Positions 8,694-17,581 of a DNA stretch of 64,000 nucleotides are shown here, in pieces. Position 1 is the first letter of the stretch, and each line of letters opens with the position of its first letter. This DNA is from DATAEU01 sp046724395 (lineage in GTDB: Bacteria; Actinomycetota; UBA4738; HRBIN12). The DNA lies in contig JBKOWM010000020.1 of NCBI GenBank assembly GCA_046724395.1, forward strand, positions 1 to 64,000. The letters run 5' to 3'. A program made the position numbers and the translations under genes. The notes beneath the pieces were generated by a model. That model was not told the origin of the DNA, made no database searches, and saw only the letters and a list, made by a program, of their open reading frames with translations.

Positions 8694-8977
8694 GTGCCTC
8701 TCCCTCCGCGTCTCCGCCGCCATCGCTTCCCGATCTCGTCCAGCGGTGACGTGTCCAGGTGGTGGAACTTGTATCTGCCCTCCCTTCTGGTCTTCACGAG
8801 GCCCGCCGACTCGAGGACGTCGAGGTGTTGCGAGATCGCCTGGCGAGACGACCCGAGGTGGTGCCTCATGGCGAGCCGCGAGCAAAGCTCGAACAGCGTC
8901 TGCCCGTCTCGCTCCGCCAACTCGTCGAGGATCGCCCGCCTCGTTGCGTCTGCGAGCGCGCGGTAGACGTCGCCCAC
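8690..8977 (-). CDS. ArsR-family winged-helix repressor
   Basis: A 95-residue winged helix: VYRALADATRRAILDELAER, then the recognition region SSRQAISQHLDVLESAGLVK and the wing RREGRYKFHHLD. No metal-sensing CxC motif is seen. It fits the ArsR subfamily often paired with a VOC or SRPBCC gene rather than the metalloregulators. GTG at 8977 is chosen over TTG at 8995, because the TTG lies inside a 20-bp palindrome (8990-9009) that looks like the operator. The VOC gene follows with a 4-base overlap. Confidence 0.85.
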   Translation of the reverse strand: MGDVYRALADATRRAILDELAERDGQTLFELCSRLAMRHHLGSSRQAISQHLDVLESAGLVKTRREGRYKFHHLDTSPLDEIGKRWRRRRGGRGT

Positions 8978-8989
8978 ACCCGCGACAAT

Positions 8990-9009
8990 AGGCAAGTGGC
9001 GACTTGCCT
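8990..9009. promoter_or_regulatory. Palindromic operator in front of arsR
   Basis: A perfect inverted repeat, AGGCAAGT-GGCG-ACTTGCCT, lies 13 bases upstream of the preferred arsR start. Size and symmetry suit a dimeric winged-helix repressor acting on its own operon (arsR-VOC and perhaps the ureohydrolase genes). Binding is inferred from position only. Confidence 0.65.
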
Positions 9010-9091
9010 GTCAACCCGTGAACGACGCGAGCATCGTGGAATCACCCGGGGCGGTGGCGCGCTGGCGCCGAGGGCACGGGGTGTGCCCGGG

Positions 9092-10252
9092 CTACGTCAC
9101 GTACGTCACAGCCAGACCGGCGCCGGCGCCCGCGAGCACGACCCAGCCCGAGTTCGGTCGCCACCGAAGAAGGACGACGAGGGCGACGACCCCGAACAAG
9201 ACCGTCGGAGCGTCCACGAACGCCGTGCGAGCCAGCTGCAGCGTCACGCCGGCCATCAGGCCGACGGCGCCGACGTTCACGCCGTCCAGCAGGTCTCCGG
9301 TCCATCTGGAGCGTCGCATCAGGCGGACGATGGGCTGGAGAAGCGCGACGAACACGAAACCCGGCAGGAAGATCCCGATCGTCGCCACAAGCGCGCCTGA
9401 CACGCCGCCGAGGAGGTACCCGACGAACGTGGCCGTCGTGAAGACGGGACCGGGCGTGACCTGACCCACGGCGAGCGCATCGAGGACCTGCTGCTGCGTC
9501 AACCACCCGAGCCGGTCGACGAGATCCCCCTGCAGGAACGCGAACAGCACGTAGCCGCTGCCGTAGACGACGGCGCCGAGCTTGAGGAACTCCAGGAAGA
9601 CCCGCCAGAGCGCAACCGACGTGGCTTCCGTGGCCGCGGCGAGCGGAAGCACACCGACCAGGAGTGGGAGCAGGGTCGGATGCTCGTCCGTGCGCGCGCG
9701 TCCCGCCGCCCGAGTGAGGGCGACGCCGATCCCGGCGCTCGCGAGCAGGAGCAGCTCGTTCAGGCCGACGAGGTAGAGGGCAAAGACGAGGATCCCCACG
9801 CCGACGAGTAGCCACGAGCGCTTGACCGCGGTGCGACCGAGCGTCAGCAGCGCGACGGCAACGATCGAGACTACGACCGGTCCGATGCCGTACAGCAGCG
9901 CCTGTCCCGCCGTCGTGGCTCCGTAGCGGACATATGCCCAGGCGAGCGCGAGCACGATCAGCATCGCCGGGACGATGAATGATGTCCCTGCCACGATGAG
10001 GCCCGGCCAGCCGGCGCGCAGCAATCCGACGTGGATTGCCATCTCCGTCGAGTTCGGACCGGGGATGAGATTCGTCGCGCCGAGGAGGTCGAGGAACCGC
10101 TCGTCGCTCAACCAGCGCCGCCGCGTGACGACCTCGTCGTGCATCATCGCGATGTGCGCCGCGGGTCCCCCGAACGCGGTCGTACCCAGCCGAAGGAAAA
10201 GAGCCGCGAGCTCGCGCAGGCGGCGGCTCCGCTCCGCGCGATCGACATCCAC
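9092..10252 (-). CDS. chrA: Chromate transporter, two-domain CHR type
   Basis: A 386-residue membrane protein with two tandem CHR domains. The first contains FGGPAAHIAMM and ATNLIPGPNSTEMAIH, the second VYGSGYVLFAFLQ and LAVGQVTPGPVFTTATFVGY. About ten to twelve hydrophobic helices fit the ChrA family, which exports chromate. Substrate assignment rests on the family and is not proven. It is divergent from the metal ATPase at 10335, so 10253-10334 must hold both promoters. A small hairpin at 9072-9088 follows the stop. Confidence 0.88.
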   Translation of the reverse strand: MDVDRAERSRRLRELAALFLRLGTTAFGGPAAHIAMMHDEVVTRRRWLSDERFLDLLGATNLIPGPNSTEMAIHVGLLRAGWPGLIVAGTSFIVPAMLIVLALAWAYVRYGATTAGQALLYGIGPVVVSIVAVALLTLGRTAVKRSWLLVGVGILVFALYLVGLNELLLLASAGIGVALTRAAGRARTDEHPTLLPLLVGVLPLAAATEATSVALWRVFLEFLKLGAVVYGSGYVLFAFLQGDLVDRLGWLTQQQVLDALAVGQVTPGPVFTTATFVGYLLGGVSGALVATIGIFLPGFVFVALLQPIVRLMRRSRWTGDLLDGVNVGAVGLMAGVTLQLARTAFVDAPTVLFGVVALVVLLRWRPNSGWVVLAGAGAGLAVTYVT

Positions 10253-10334
10253 CGGGGAAGGCTACCCGCGGCTCTCCGCGCGGGAATAGCCTCGTTGTTG
10301 TACCGGGCGGAAACGACGACGCAGAGGTTCGTTC

Positions 10335-12392
10335 ATGGGTCACGATCATCACGCGCATCCGGGAGACGCTGTCGCGGCCGAGGAGCCGACGGTTCACGGC
10401 ATCGAGCATGCCCCTCACGACAAGCACGCGGGCCACAGTGTCGCGATGTTCCGGGACCGGTTCTGGATCTGCCTTGGGCTGAGCCTGCCCGTGCTCCTAT
10501 GGTCCGCCATGGTGCAGGACTGGTTCGGGTACACCGCGCCGAGCTTCCCACTGTCGGATCGGATCCCGGCCATCCTCGGAACGGTTGTGTTCGTCTACGG
10601 CGGCCGGCCGTTCCTCGAGGGCGCCGCCCGCGAGGTCCGCGACGGACTCCCCGGCATGATGCTCCTCATCTCGCTCGCGATCGTTGTCGCGTTCGCGGCG
10701 AGCCTGGCCTCCGAGTTCGACCTGCTCGATCTCCAGTTCTGGTGGGAACTCGCGCTCCTGATCGATGTAATGCTGCTCGGCCACTGGATGGAGATGAAGG
10801 CGCTCGGCCAGGCCTCGGGCGCGCTCGACGCCCTGGCTGCCCTCTTGCCCGATCAGGCCGACGTCCTCCACGGCGAACACGTCCAAATCGTTCCGGTCTC
10901 GCGGCTTCGCCCGGGCGACACGGTTCTGGTGCGACCGGGGGCGCGCGTGCCCGCCGACGGGACGATCACGATCGGCGACGCCGAGTTCGACGAGTCGACC
11001 ATCACGGGGGAATCGCGGCCCGTCCTGCGCCGCGTCGGCGATCGCGTCGTCGCCGGAACCGTCGCGACGGACGACGCCGTTCGCGTCCGCGTGGACGCCG
11101 TGGGGGAGGACACGGCGCTGGCCGGAATCAAGCGGCTGGTTCGGTCGGCGCAGGAGTCGCGGTCGCGCGCGCAGGCGCTGGCCGACCGCGCCGCCGCAGT
11201 CCTGTTCTATGTCGCCGTGGGCGTCGGCGTCGTCACGTTTGTGGTGTGGGCGGCGATCGGCGACGTGGGAGACGCCGTCGAACGAAGCGTGACGGTCCTC
11301 GTCATCTCGTGTCCGCACGCGCTGGGCCTGGCGATCCCGCTCGTCATCTCGATCTCGACGTCGATGGCGGCGCAGTCCGGCATCCTGATCAAGGACCGGC
11401 TCGCGCTCGAGCGGATGCGTACCGTCGACAGGGTGTTGTGGGACAAGACCGGCACCCTGACGAAGGGAATGCCGGGCGTCCGAGACGTCACAGGCGTCGA
11501 GACGTCCGAAGCCGACGTGCTCCGACTCGCGGCTGCCGTGGAGGCAAGCAGCGAGCATCCGCTCGGCCGCGCCGTGGTTGCCGCCGGCCGAGACCGAGGT
11601 GGCGTTCCCGTCGCCACCGACTTCCGATCGATGCCCGGCCGCGGCGTCGCCGCAACGGTCGACGGGTCGGTGGTCGACGTAGGTGGACCGGCGCTGCTGC
11701 GCGAGCGGGGCCTGGCCGAACCCCAAGAGATCGTCGACCGGGTTGGCGACTGGCGCCGCCGAGGCGCCACCGTGCTGTTCGTCGTGTGCGACGGGCGGAT
11801 CGTCGGCGCGATCGAGGCCGAGGACGAGCTCCGTCCCGAATCGATGCAGGCAATTCGTGTCCTTCGAGCCGAGGGCGTCGAGTCCGTGATGATCACCGGC
11901 GATGCGCAGGACGTCGCCCGCGCCGTCGCGCAGGAGCTCGGCGTCGACCAGGTCGTCGCCGAGGTTCTTCCGCAGGACAAGGCGCGGAAGGTCACGGAGT
12001 TCCAGCCCGCCGGGCGGCGCGTCGCGATGGTCGGCGATGGCGTGAACGACGCCCCCGCGCTCGCTCAGGCGGACGTCGGCATCGCGATCGGCGCGGGCAC
12101 CGACGTCGCGATCGAGTCGGCCGGCGTCGTCATCATGAGCGACGACCCCAGAGCCGTCGTCGCCGTCCGCCGCCTGTCGGTCGCAAGCTACCGGAAGATG
12201 CAGCAGAACCTGGCGTGGGCGGTCGGGTACAACGTCGCCGCGATCCCGCTCGCGGCCGGAGTCTTCGCGTGGGCGGGCGTGCTCCTGCCGCCCGCCGTGG
12301 GTGCGCTCGCGATGAGCGCCTCCACCGTCGTCGTCGCCGTGAACGCACTCCTCCTGCGGCGCACCGACCTCCACCCCGAGGTCGTTTCGTGA
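10335..12392 (+). CDS. copB: CopB-type heavy-metal P-type ATPase
   Basis: A 685-residue P1B ATPase. The N-terminus is His-rich (MGHDHHAH...HDKHAGH) in place of a CxxC metal domain. Transmembrane metal site CPH lies at about residues 326-328 (ISCPHALGL), phosphorylation motif DKTGTLT starts at about residue 370, TGES is present and MVGDGVNDAPALAQ forms the hinge. CPH with a His-rich tail defines the P1B-3 (CopB) group, which exports copper or silver ions. It is divergent from chrA, which together suggests a small metal-resistance locus. Confidence 0.92.
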   Translation: MGHDHHAHPGDAVAAEEPTVHGIEHAPHDKHAGHSVAMFRDRFWICLGLSLPVLLWSAMVQDWFGYTAPSFPLSDRIPAILGTVVFVYGGRPFLEGAAREVRDGLPGMMLLISLAIVVAFAASLASEFDLLDLQFWWELALLIDVMLLGHWMEMKALGQASGALDALAALLPDQADVLHGEHVQIVPVSRLRPGDTVLVRPGARVPADGTITIGDAEFDESTITGESRPVLRRVGDRVVAGTVATDDAVRVRVDAVGEDTALAGIKRLVRSAQESRSRAQALADRAAAVLFYVAVGVGVVTFVVWAAIGDVGDAVERSVTVLVISCPHALGLAIPLVISISTSMAAQSGILIKDRLALERMRTVDRVLWDKTGTLTKGMPGVRDVTGVETSEADVLRLAAAVEASSEHPLGRAVVAAGRDRGGVPVATDFRSMPGRGVAATVDGSVVDVGGPALLRERGLAEPQEIVDRVGDWRRRGATVLFVVCDGRIVGAIEAEDELRPESMQAIRVLRAEGVESVMITGDAQDVARAVAQELGVDQVVAEVLPQDKARKVTEFQPAGRRVAMVGDGVNDAPALAQADVGIAIGAGTDVAIESAGVVIMSDDPRAVVAVRRLSVASYRKMQQNLAWAVGYNVAAIPLAAGVFAWAGVLLPPAVGALAMSASTVVVAVNALLLRRTDLHPEVVS

Positions 12393-12470
12393 CGCGCCGT
12401 GCGCCCGCTGTCGGACGACGGCCGGACAGCACGGTGACCGTGGGGACCACTCGGCTAGGCTCTGCGCGCG

Positions 12471-13817
12471 ATGGGCCTCGCGCTTCACACGGACCTGTAC
12501 GAGCTCAATATGGCGGCGAGCTACCTGCGTCGCGGTATGAATCGGCCAGCGACATTCAGCCTCTTCGTCCGCGAATTGCCCCCGACGCGCGGATTCCTCG
12601 TGGTCGCCGGTCTCGAGGCGTGTCTGGATTTCCTCGAGGGGTTCGCCTTCGATGACGAGGACCTCGCGTACCTTCGCGACACGCTCGGATTTCCACAGGA
12701 CGCGATCGAAAGCTTCGAGCGGCTGAGGTTTACGGGGGACGTCTGGGCCGTTCCCGAGGGCCGCATCGTCTTCGCCGACGAGCCGCTGGTGGAGGTCACG
12801 GCGCCAATCGCGGTCGCGCAACTCGTCGAGACCTATCTGCTGAACGTCATCACGTTCCAGACGACGATCGCCTCGAAAGCTGCTCGATGCCGGATTGCAG
12901 CGCGCGACCGGCAACTAGTCGACTTCGCGTTCCGCCGGACGCAGGGGGCCGATGCCGCGATGGCCGTCGCGCGGGCGACGGCGATGGTCGGGTTCGCCGC
13001 CACCAGCAACGTGGAGGCCGCGCGCCGGCTCGGGTTACGCGTGAGCGGGACGATGGCGCACTCGTACGTCGAGTCGTTCCCGTCCGAGACCGAGGCGTTC
13101 CGTGCCTTCGCGCAGGACTTTCCGGACCGGACGACGTTCCTCGTTGACACATACGACACGCCGAACGGCGTCCGCACGGCCATCGAGGTGATCCGCGAGC
13201 TCGGACTGCGCGAGAACCTGGCGGTGCGCATCGACAGTGGCGACCTGGACGCGCTCTCACGGCAGGCGCGCCGGATCCTAGACGAGGCCGGACTGGCGCA
13301 CGTGCGGATCTTCGGCAGCGGCGGCCTGGACGAACTGGACGTCGACGGGCTGGTGAGCGCGGGGGCGCCGATCGATGCGTTCGGGGTCGGAACTCGCGTC
13401 GGCGTCTCGGCCGACGCGCCGTACCTCGACTCGGTCTACAAGCTCGTCGAGTTCGACGACCGGCCGGTGCTGAAGTTGTCGGCGAACAAGGCGACCGAGC
13501 CCGGACGCAAGCAGGTCTTCCGCGGCTCCGAGCGCGACGTGCTCGGGCTCCGCGACGAGCCGGTGCCGCCGCGCGCCGAGCCGATGCTCGTCCCGGTGAT
13601 GCGCGGCGGCCGACGAACGGGGCCGATACGAGGCCTCGATGTGGCACGCCGGCTCTTCGAGGCCGATCTCGTTCGACTGCCCGAGGAGGCGCGTCGTCTG
13701 CGCGACCCCGTCGCTCCGCGACCGGCGCCGTCCGAGGAGCTGCGGCGCCTCACCGACGCGACGCGCGCCGATGCTCTACGTCGCGCAGGGGTCCCGTCGG
13801 AGTCGCGAGAACCTTAG
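12471..13817 (+). CDS. pncB: Nicotinate phosphoribosyltransferase
   Basis: A 448-residue enzyme of the NAD salvage pathway that joins nicotinate to PRPP. It begins with the family signature LHTDLYELNMAASYLRRGM and contains FAFRRTQGADAAMAVARA, GTMAHSYVESF (phosphohistidine region) and VRIDSGDLDALSRQARR. Length matches the actinobacterial enzyme. The C-terminal 70 residues are basic and less conserved. It converges with the ABC permease at 13831, leaving 13 bases between stops. Confidence 0.93.
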   Translation: MGLALHTDLYELNMAASYLRRGMNRPATFSLFVRELPPTRGFLVVAGLEACLDFLEGFAFDDEDLAYLRDTLGFPQDAIESFERLRFTGDVWAVPEGRIVFADEPLVEVTAPIAVAQLVETYLLNVITFQTTIASKAARCRIAARDRQLVDFAFRRTQGADAAMAVARATAMVGFAATSNVEAARRLGLRVSGTMAHSYVESFPSETEAFRAFAQDFPDRTTFLVDTYDTPNGVRTAIEVIRELGLRENLAVRIDSGDLDALSRQARRILDEAGLAHVRIFGSGGLDELDVDGLVSAGAPIDAFGVGTRVGVSADAPYLDSVYKLVEFDDRPVLKLSANKATEPGRKQVFRGSERDVLGLRDEPVPPRAEPMLVPVMRGGRRTGPIRGLDVARRLFEADLVRLPEEARRLRDPVAPRPAPSEELRRLTDATRADALRRAGVPSESREP

Positions 13818-13830
13818 CGAAGCCGACTCG

Positions 13831-14613
13831 TCACGCGATGAGAAGACCGCGGCGTGCCCGCACGCGCCGGTCGACGAGCGCGAACAACCAGTCGATCCCC
13901 ACGCCGACGATCATGATGGCGATGATCGTCGCGATCATCAGCGACGTGTCGAGCTCGGCGAGGGCCCGGAAGTTGAGGTGCCCCAGACCGCGGGCGCCGG
14001 TCTGCAGGACCTCAGCCGCGAGCAGCGCGCGCCACGCGATGGCCCACGCTTGCTGCAGACCCGCGACATAGCCGGGCACCGCCGCCGGGAGCACCACACG
14101 CGAGTAGAGCCGCCATCCGTTCGCGCCGAGCGTACGCCCCGTACGAACGTACGACGGCGCGACCAAGCGCAAGCTCGACGCGGTCGCGATCGCAACCGCG
14201 GGAAACGCGCCGACGATCACGACGAACACGACTGCCTTCTCCGTGAAGCCGAGCCAGATGATCGCAAGCGGCAGCCAGGCGATGGGCGGGATCGCCTGGA
14301 GTCCCACGACGACGCTGCCGACGCTCCGCTGCACGATCCGCGAGCCCGCCATGGCCATCCCGATCGGCGTGCCGAGGACGACGGCGACGCTGAGCCCGAC
14401 GAACAGCCGGAACAGGCTCCGCTCCGCCGCCACCAAGAGGCCTTGGGGGCCGGTGAGGTGCGTCGTGAAGGCGGTCCACACCTCCGCGGGGGACGGAAGC
14501 ATCAGCGAGCTCCAGTACCCCGTCGCCGCGACCGCCGCCCAGACGACGAGAATCAGCGCGACGATGGCGATCCTAGGCCAGATCTGCTCCAGTGCCGCCC
14601 TCGGTCGCCGCAT
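13831..14613 (-). CDS. ABC transporter permease, sulfonate/nitrate/taurine type
   Basis: A 260-residue inner-membrane permease with six predicted helices and the cytoplasmic loop VRTGRTLGANGWRLYSRVVL, which contains the conserved EAA-type glycine. It is the last gene of a seven-gene minus-strand operon and pairs with the ATPase at 14573-15415 and the lipoprotein at 15417-16475. Its start overlaps the ATPase gene by 41 bases. The SsuC/TauC/NrtB group moves organosulfonates, taurine or nitrate. The sulfate genes upstream favour an organosulfur substrate (inference). Confidence 0.88.
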   Translation of the reverse strand: MRRPRAALEQIWPRIAIVALILVVWAAVAATGYWSSLMLPSPAEVWTAFTTHLTGPQGLLVAAERSLFRLFVGLSVAVVLGTPIGMAMAGSRIVQRSVGSVVVGLQAIPPIAWLPLAIIWLGFTEKAVVFVVIVGAFPAVAIATASSLRLVAPSYVRTGRTLGANGWRLYSRVVLPAAVPGYVAGLQQAWAIAWRALLAAEVLQTGARGLGHLNFRALAELDTSLMIATIIAIMIVGVGIDWLFALVDRRVRARRGLLIA

Positions 14614-15415
14614 CCCGTCTCACCTCCCCCAGGACCTGATCGTGGACGTCCGCGACCACCTTGGCGAGCAGCGCGTCGTCGAGCTCGCGCGGCCGCAGCG
14701 AGGAGATGCGATGCTCGGCGACGAGCGTGCCCGGCCTGGCCGACATCAGGATCACCCGGTCGGCAAGGAAGACGGCCTCTCCCACGTTGTGGGTGACGAA
14801 CACGAATGTGTTGCGCGTCTCGAGCCACACCGTCTGGAGCTCGCGCTGCAGGATCTCGCGCGCCTGGGCATCGAGGGCCCCGAACGGCTCGTCGGCGAGC
14901 AAGACGCTCGGTTGGCACGCCAGTGCGCGCGCGAGCGCGGCGCGCTGCAGCATCCCCGGCGATAGCTCGTGGGGCTGCGCATTTGCGAAACGGGCGAGAT
15001 GCACCTTGTCCAGCCACTCGGTCGCTGCGTCGCGGCGATGCGCCTTCGGCGTGCCGGAAAGCTCGAGCGCAAACTCGACGTTGCGAAGCACGCTCATCCA
15101 CGGGAACAGCGATGGCTCCTGGAAAAGGACGGCTCGGTCGGGCCCGGGCGTTCTCACCGGGCTACCGTCGACGAGGACCTCGCCGGAGTCGGGCCGGTCA
15201 AGACCCGCGATCAGATTCAGCAGAGTCGACTTCCCGCACCCCGACGGCCCGATCAAGCACACGAACTCGCCCTGCGCGATGTCGACCGAGACGTCGGTGA
15301 CCGCGTCGACTTTGTCGCCGCTGCGCTGGACGTAGGATTTCCCCACCCTGCGCAGCGAGACCTTGGCCGGTTCCGGCTGCGGGCCGGCCTCGGACACGAC
15401 TCGCAGCGTGCGCAC
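14573..15415 (-). CDS. ABC transporter ATP-binding protein, sulfonate/nitrate/taurine type
   Basis: A 280-residue ATPase with Walker A GPSGCGKST, Q-loop FQEPSLFPWM, signature LSPGMLQRAALARAL (a variant of LSGGQ), Walker B VLLADEPFGALD and the switch His in VFVTHNVGEA. It couples ATP hydrolysis to the permease encoded next. The start lies one base beyond the stop of the solute-binding protein gene, so the three genes are co-transcribed. Confidence 0.9.
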   Translation of the reverse strand: MRTLRVVSEAGPQPEPAKVSLRRVGKSYVQRSGDKVDAVTDVSVDIAQGEFVCLIGPSGCGKSTLLNLIAGLDRPDSGEVLVDGSPVRTPGPDRAVLFQEPSLFPWMSVLRNVEFALELSGTPKAHRRDAATEWLDKVHLARFANAQPHELSPGMLQRAALARALACQPSVLLADEPFGALDAQAREILQRELQTVWLETRNTFVFVTHNVGEAVFLADRVILMSARPGTLVAEHRISSLRPRELDDALLAKVVADVHDQVLGEVRRDAATEGGTGADLA

Positions 15416-15416
15416 C

Positions 15417-16475
15417 TCAGCTCACCTCGCCGCTCGGGTCGGGAACGCGGGGAAGGCCGTCATGGTCGAGGACGGCATTGAGCGCGTCAAGACGGTAGAC
15501 GCCGAGGACGCCGGTCGGCGGGCCCGGAGTCAGCCCGAGCGCGTACGCCTCCTCACTGAGCCGCACCATCGACGACGGCACGACCGTCCACGTGAAGGTG
15601 ATGCGATCCCACGCCGCAGCGAGCACGTCTGCCGGCATCGAGGCGACGCCGTCGGCGACGAGCTGGCGCGAGGCGATCGCCATCGCACGCGACGGGTCGT
15701 CCCGCATGAACCGGATCGTCTCCACGTGGGCCTCGAGCAGCCTTCTGATGACGTCGGGGTGCGCACGCATATAGATGGTGGAGACGAGCAACCCCGCCGT
15801 CGCGTACCGACCGTCCGGCCACAGGCTCGCCTCGTCGACGAAGCGGCGCGCGACGCCCTCCTCGACAAGAGACGTCGGGTACGGCTCGGGGGCCCACGCC
15901 GCGTCGATCCTGCCGAGGCTGAACAGCCGGAGAAGCTCGCGAGGGTCGGCGGTGACGATCGACACGTCGCCGCCCTCGTCGGTGGCCGCGAGCCCGTGCG
16001 CGTGGAGCCACGTTCGAAGCACGACGTCCTGCGAGTTCGCAAGGTTTGGCACCGCGACCCGGGCGCCGTGAAGGTCGCGCGGCGCACCGATGCCCGACGC
16101 CGTTCGCACCACCATCGATGCCCCGCCGACCGCGGCTCCCGCTACGAGGGCGACGTCACCCGAGCGCAGAAAGAGCGACGCCGCGGGCCATGACCCGATG
16201 TAGGCGGCGTCGAGCGAGCCCGAGATCATCGCGATGCTGGCCTCGGTTCCGGAGTCCATGACGCTCGTGCGGATCCGGGTATCGCCGAGGTCCCGCTGGA
16301 AGATGCCCGACCCCAGCCCGACGTGCGCTACCGCCTGGGTCAGCGTCGGCAATACGCCCAGACGCAGCACCTCGTCGCTCCCCTGCGCCCGCTCCTTCGA
16401 ACTCGCACATGCGGCGGCGGACACCACGACGAGGACGAGCCCGGCGAGCCCGCGCCGCGGCGTGGAGAGCCGCAT
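15417..16475 (-). CDS. Solute-binding lipoprotein, SsuA/TauA/NrtA type
   Basis: A 352-residue lipoprotein. The N-terminus RRGLAGLVLVVVSAAACASS gives a signal peptide and lipobox with the lipidated Cys near residue 23. The mature part has the NMT1/SsuA-like pattern: LRLGVLPTLTQAVAHVGLG, then GASMVVRTASGI, then RIDAAWAPEPYPTSLVEEG. Ligand candidates are alkanesulfonates or taurine, by the sulfate-transport neighbours. Its ATG overlaps the cysA stop by one base (TGATG). The true start is the ATG at 16475; the open frame itself extends much further upstream through cysA without being coding there. Confidence 0.87.
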   Translation of the reverse strand: MRLSTPRRGLAGLVLVVVSAAACASSKERAQGSDEVLRLGVLPTLTQAVAHVGLGSGIFQRDLGDTRIRTSVMDSGTEASIAMISGSLDAAYIGSWPAASLFLRSGDVALVAGAAVGGASMVVRTASGIGAPRDLHGARVAVPNLANSQDVVLRTWLHAHGLAATDEGGDVSIVTADPRELLRLFSLGRIDAAWAPEPYPTSLVEEGVARRFVDEASLWPDGRYATAGLLVSTIYMRAHPDVIRRLLEAHVETIRFMRDDPSRAMAIASRQLVADGVASMPADVLAAAWDRITFTWTVVPSSMVRLSEEAYALGLTPGPPTGVLGVYRLDALNAVLDHDGLPRVPDPSGEVS

Positions 16476-17581
16476 CAGGCGGCGGGTGACCCCATCGGCT
16501 CGGCGGACACGTCGACGACGGCGGGCGCGTCGAATGCCTTCGCCCGGCGGAGGTCGACCCAAACCGTCGAGCCCTCGGTCACGCCGGTCAGCTCGTCGCG
16601 CGGCAGCTCGGCTAGGACGACGTGACCGTCGGGCAGTCGCAGATTGGCACGCGACAGCCACCCGAGCGTAACGAGCCGCTCGACGACCGCCGGAACCGAC
16701 CCGCCGTTGCGGTCGACGGTCGAGATCCGAACATCGTGCGGCCGGACGAACGCGCGTGCCGGCGCCCCGTCGTCGAGATGGTCGGCGCCCGCCACGCGGT
16801 GATCGCCGAACTGCACGTGCCCGGCGACGACGCGGCCCTGCAAGACGTTCGACGACCCGACGAACCCGGCGACGAAGGCCGACGCCGGCTCGTTGTAGAT
16901 CTCGTCGGGCGTTCCGATCTGCTCCACGCGCCCCTCGTGCATCACGACGATCCGATTCGCGAGCTCGAGCGCCTCGTCCTGGTCGTGCGTCACGAGCAGG
17001 CTCGTGACTCCGATCTCGCGATGCAGCTCGTCCAACCACCGCCGCAGGTCCTGGCGGACCTTCGCGTCGAGCGCGCCGAACGGCTCGTCGAGCAGCAGCA
17101 CCTTCGGGCGCGGCGCGAGCGCGCGGGCGAGCGCGACCCGCTGTCGTTGCCCTCCGGACAGCTGATCGGGATACCGGTCCCGGAACCCGGTCAGGTGGAC
17201 GAGCTCGAGGAGCTCGTCGATGCGCGCGCGGCGGTCGGCCTTCGGCACCTTGCGGACGGACAGGCCGAAGGCGATGTTCTGCGAGACCGTCATGTGGCGG
17301 AACAGCGCGTAGTGCTGGAACACGAACCCAACGCGCCGCTCCTGAACCGCCTTGAAGGTGTGCTCCTCGCCCTCCATCCAGATTCGGCCCGCGGTCGGCT
17401 CCTCCAGGCCAGCGATCACTCGCAGGACGGTGCTCTTGCCCGAGCCGCTCGGCCCGAGCAGCGCCGTGATCGCGCCTCCCTCGGCCGTGAAGGTCACGTC
17501 TCGGACGGCCTCGAACGAACCGAACCGCTTCGAGAGGCCTTCGACCCGGATAGGCGTTCCCTGCATCGTCGAGTCGGTCAT
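16475..17581 (-). CDS. cysA: Sulfate/thiosulfate ABC transporter ATPase
   Basis: A 368-residue ATPase. Walker A GPSGSGKST, Q-loop VFQHYALFRHMTV, signature LSGGQRQRVALARAL, Walker B VLLLDEPFGALDAKVRQDLR and switch His in LVTHDQDEA are all present. A C-terminal TOBE-like regulatory domain follows (about residues 240-360). The YALFRHMTV segment is typical of CysA. It lies between cysW and the second solute-binding protein gene, with overlaps on both sides (ATGA and TGATG). Confidence 0.92.
   Translation of the reverse strand: MTDSTMQGTPIRVEGLSKRFGSFEAVRDVTFTAEGGAITALLGPSGSGKSTVLRVIAGLEEPTAGRIWMEGEEHTFKAVQERRVGFVFQHYALFRHMTVSQNIAFGLSVRKVPKADRRARIDELLELVHLTGFRDRYPDQLSGGQRQRVALARALAPRPKVLLLDEPFGALDAKVRQDLRRWLDELHREIGVTSLLVTHDQDEALELANRIVVMHEGRVEQIGTPDEIYNEPASAFVAGFVGSSNVLQGRVVAGHVQFGDHRVAGADHLDDGAPARAFVRPHDVRISTVDRNGGSVPAVVERLVTLGWLSRANLRLPDGHVVLAELPRDELTGVTEGSTVWVDLRRAKAFDAPAVVDVSAEPMGSPAA

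Noticed and set aside
10031..12655. 874-codon open frame on the plus strand and 805-codon frame on the minus strand over copB and pncB
   Set aside because: Both lie in other frames of two clearly recognised genes, are Arg/Pro/Gly-rich with no domain pattern, and are typical of high-GC third-position bias.
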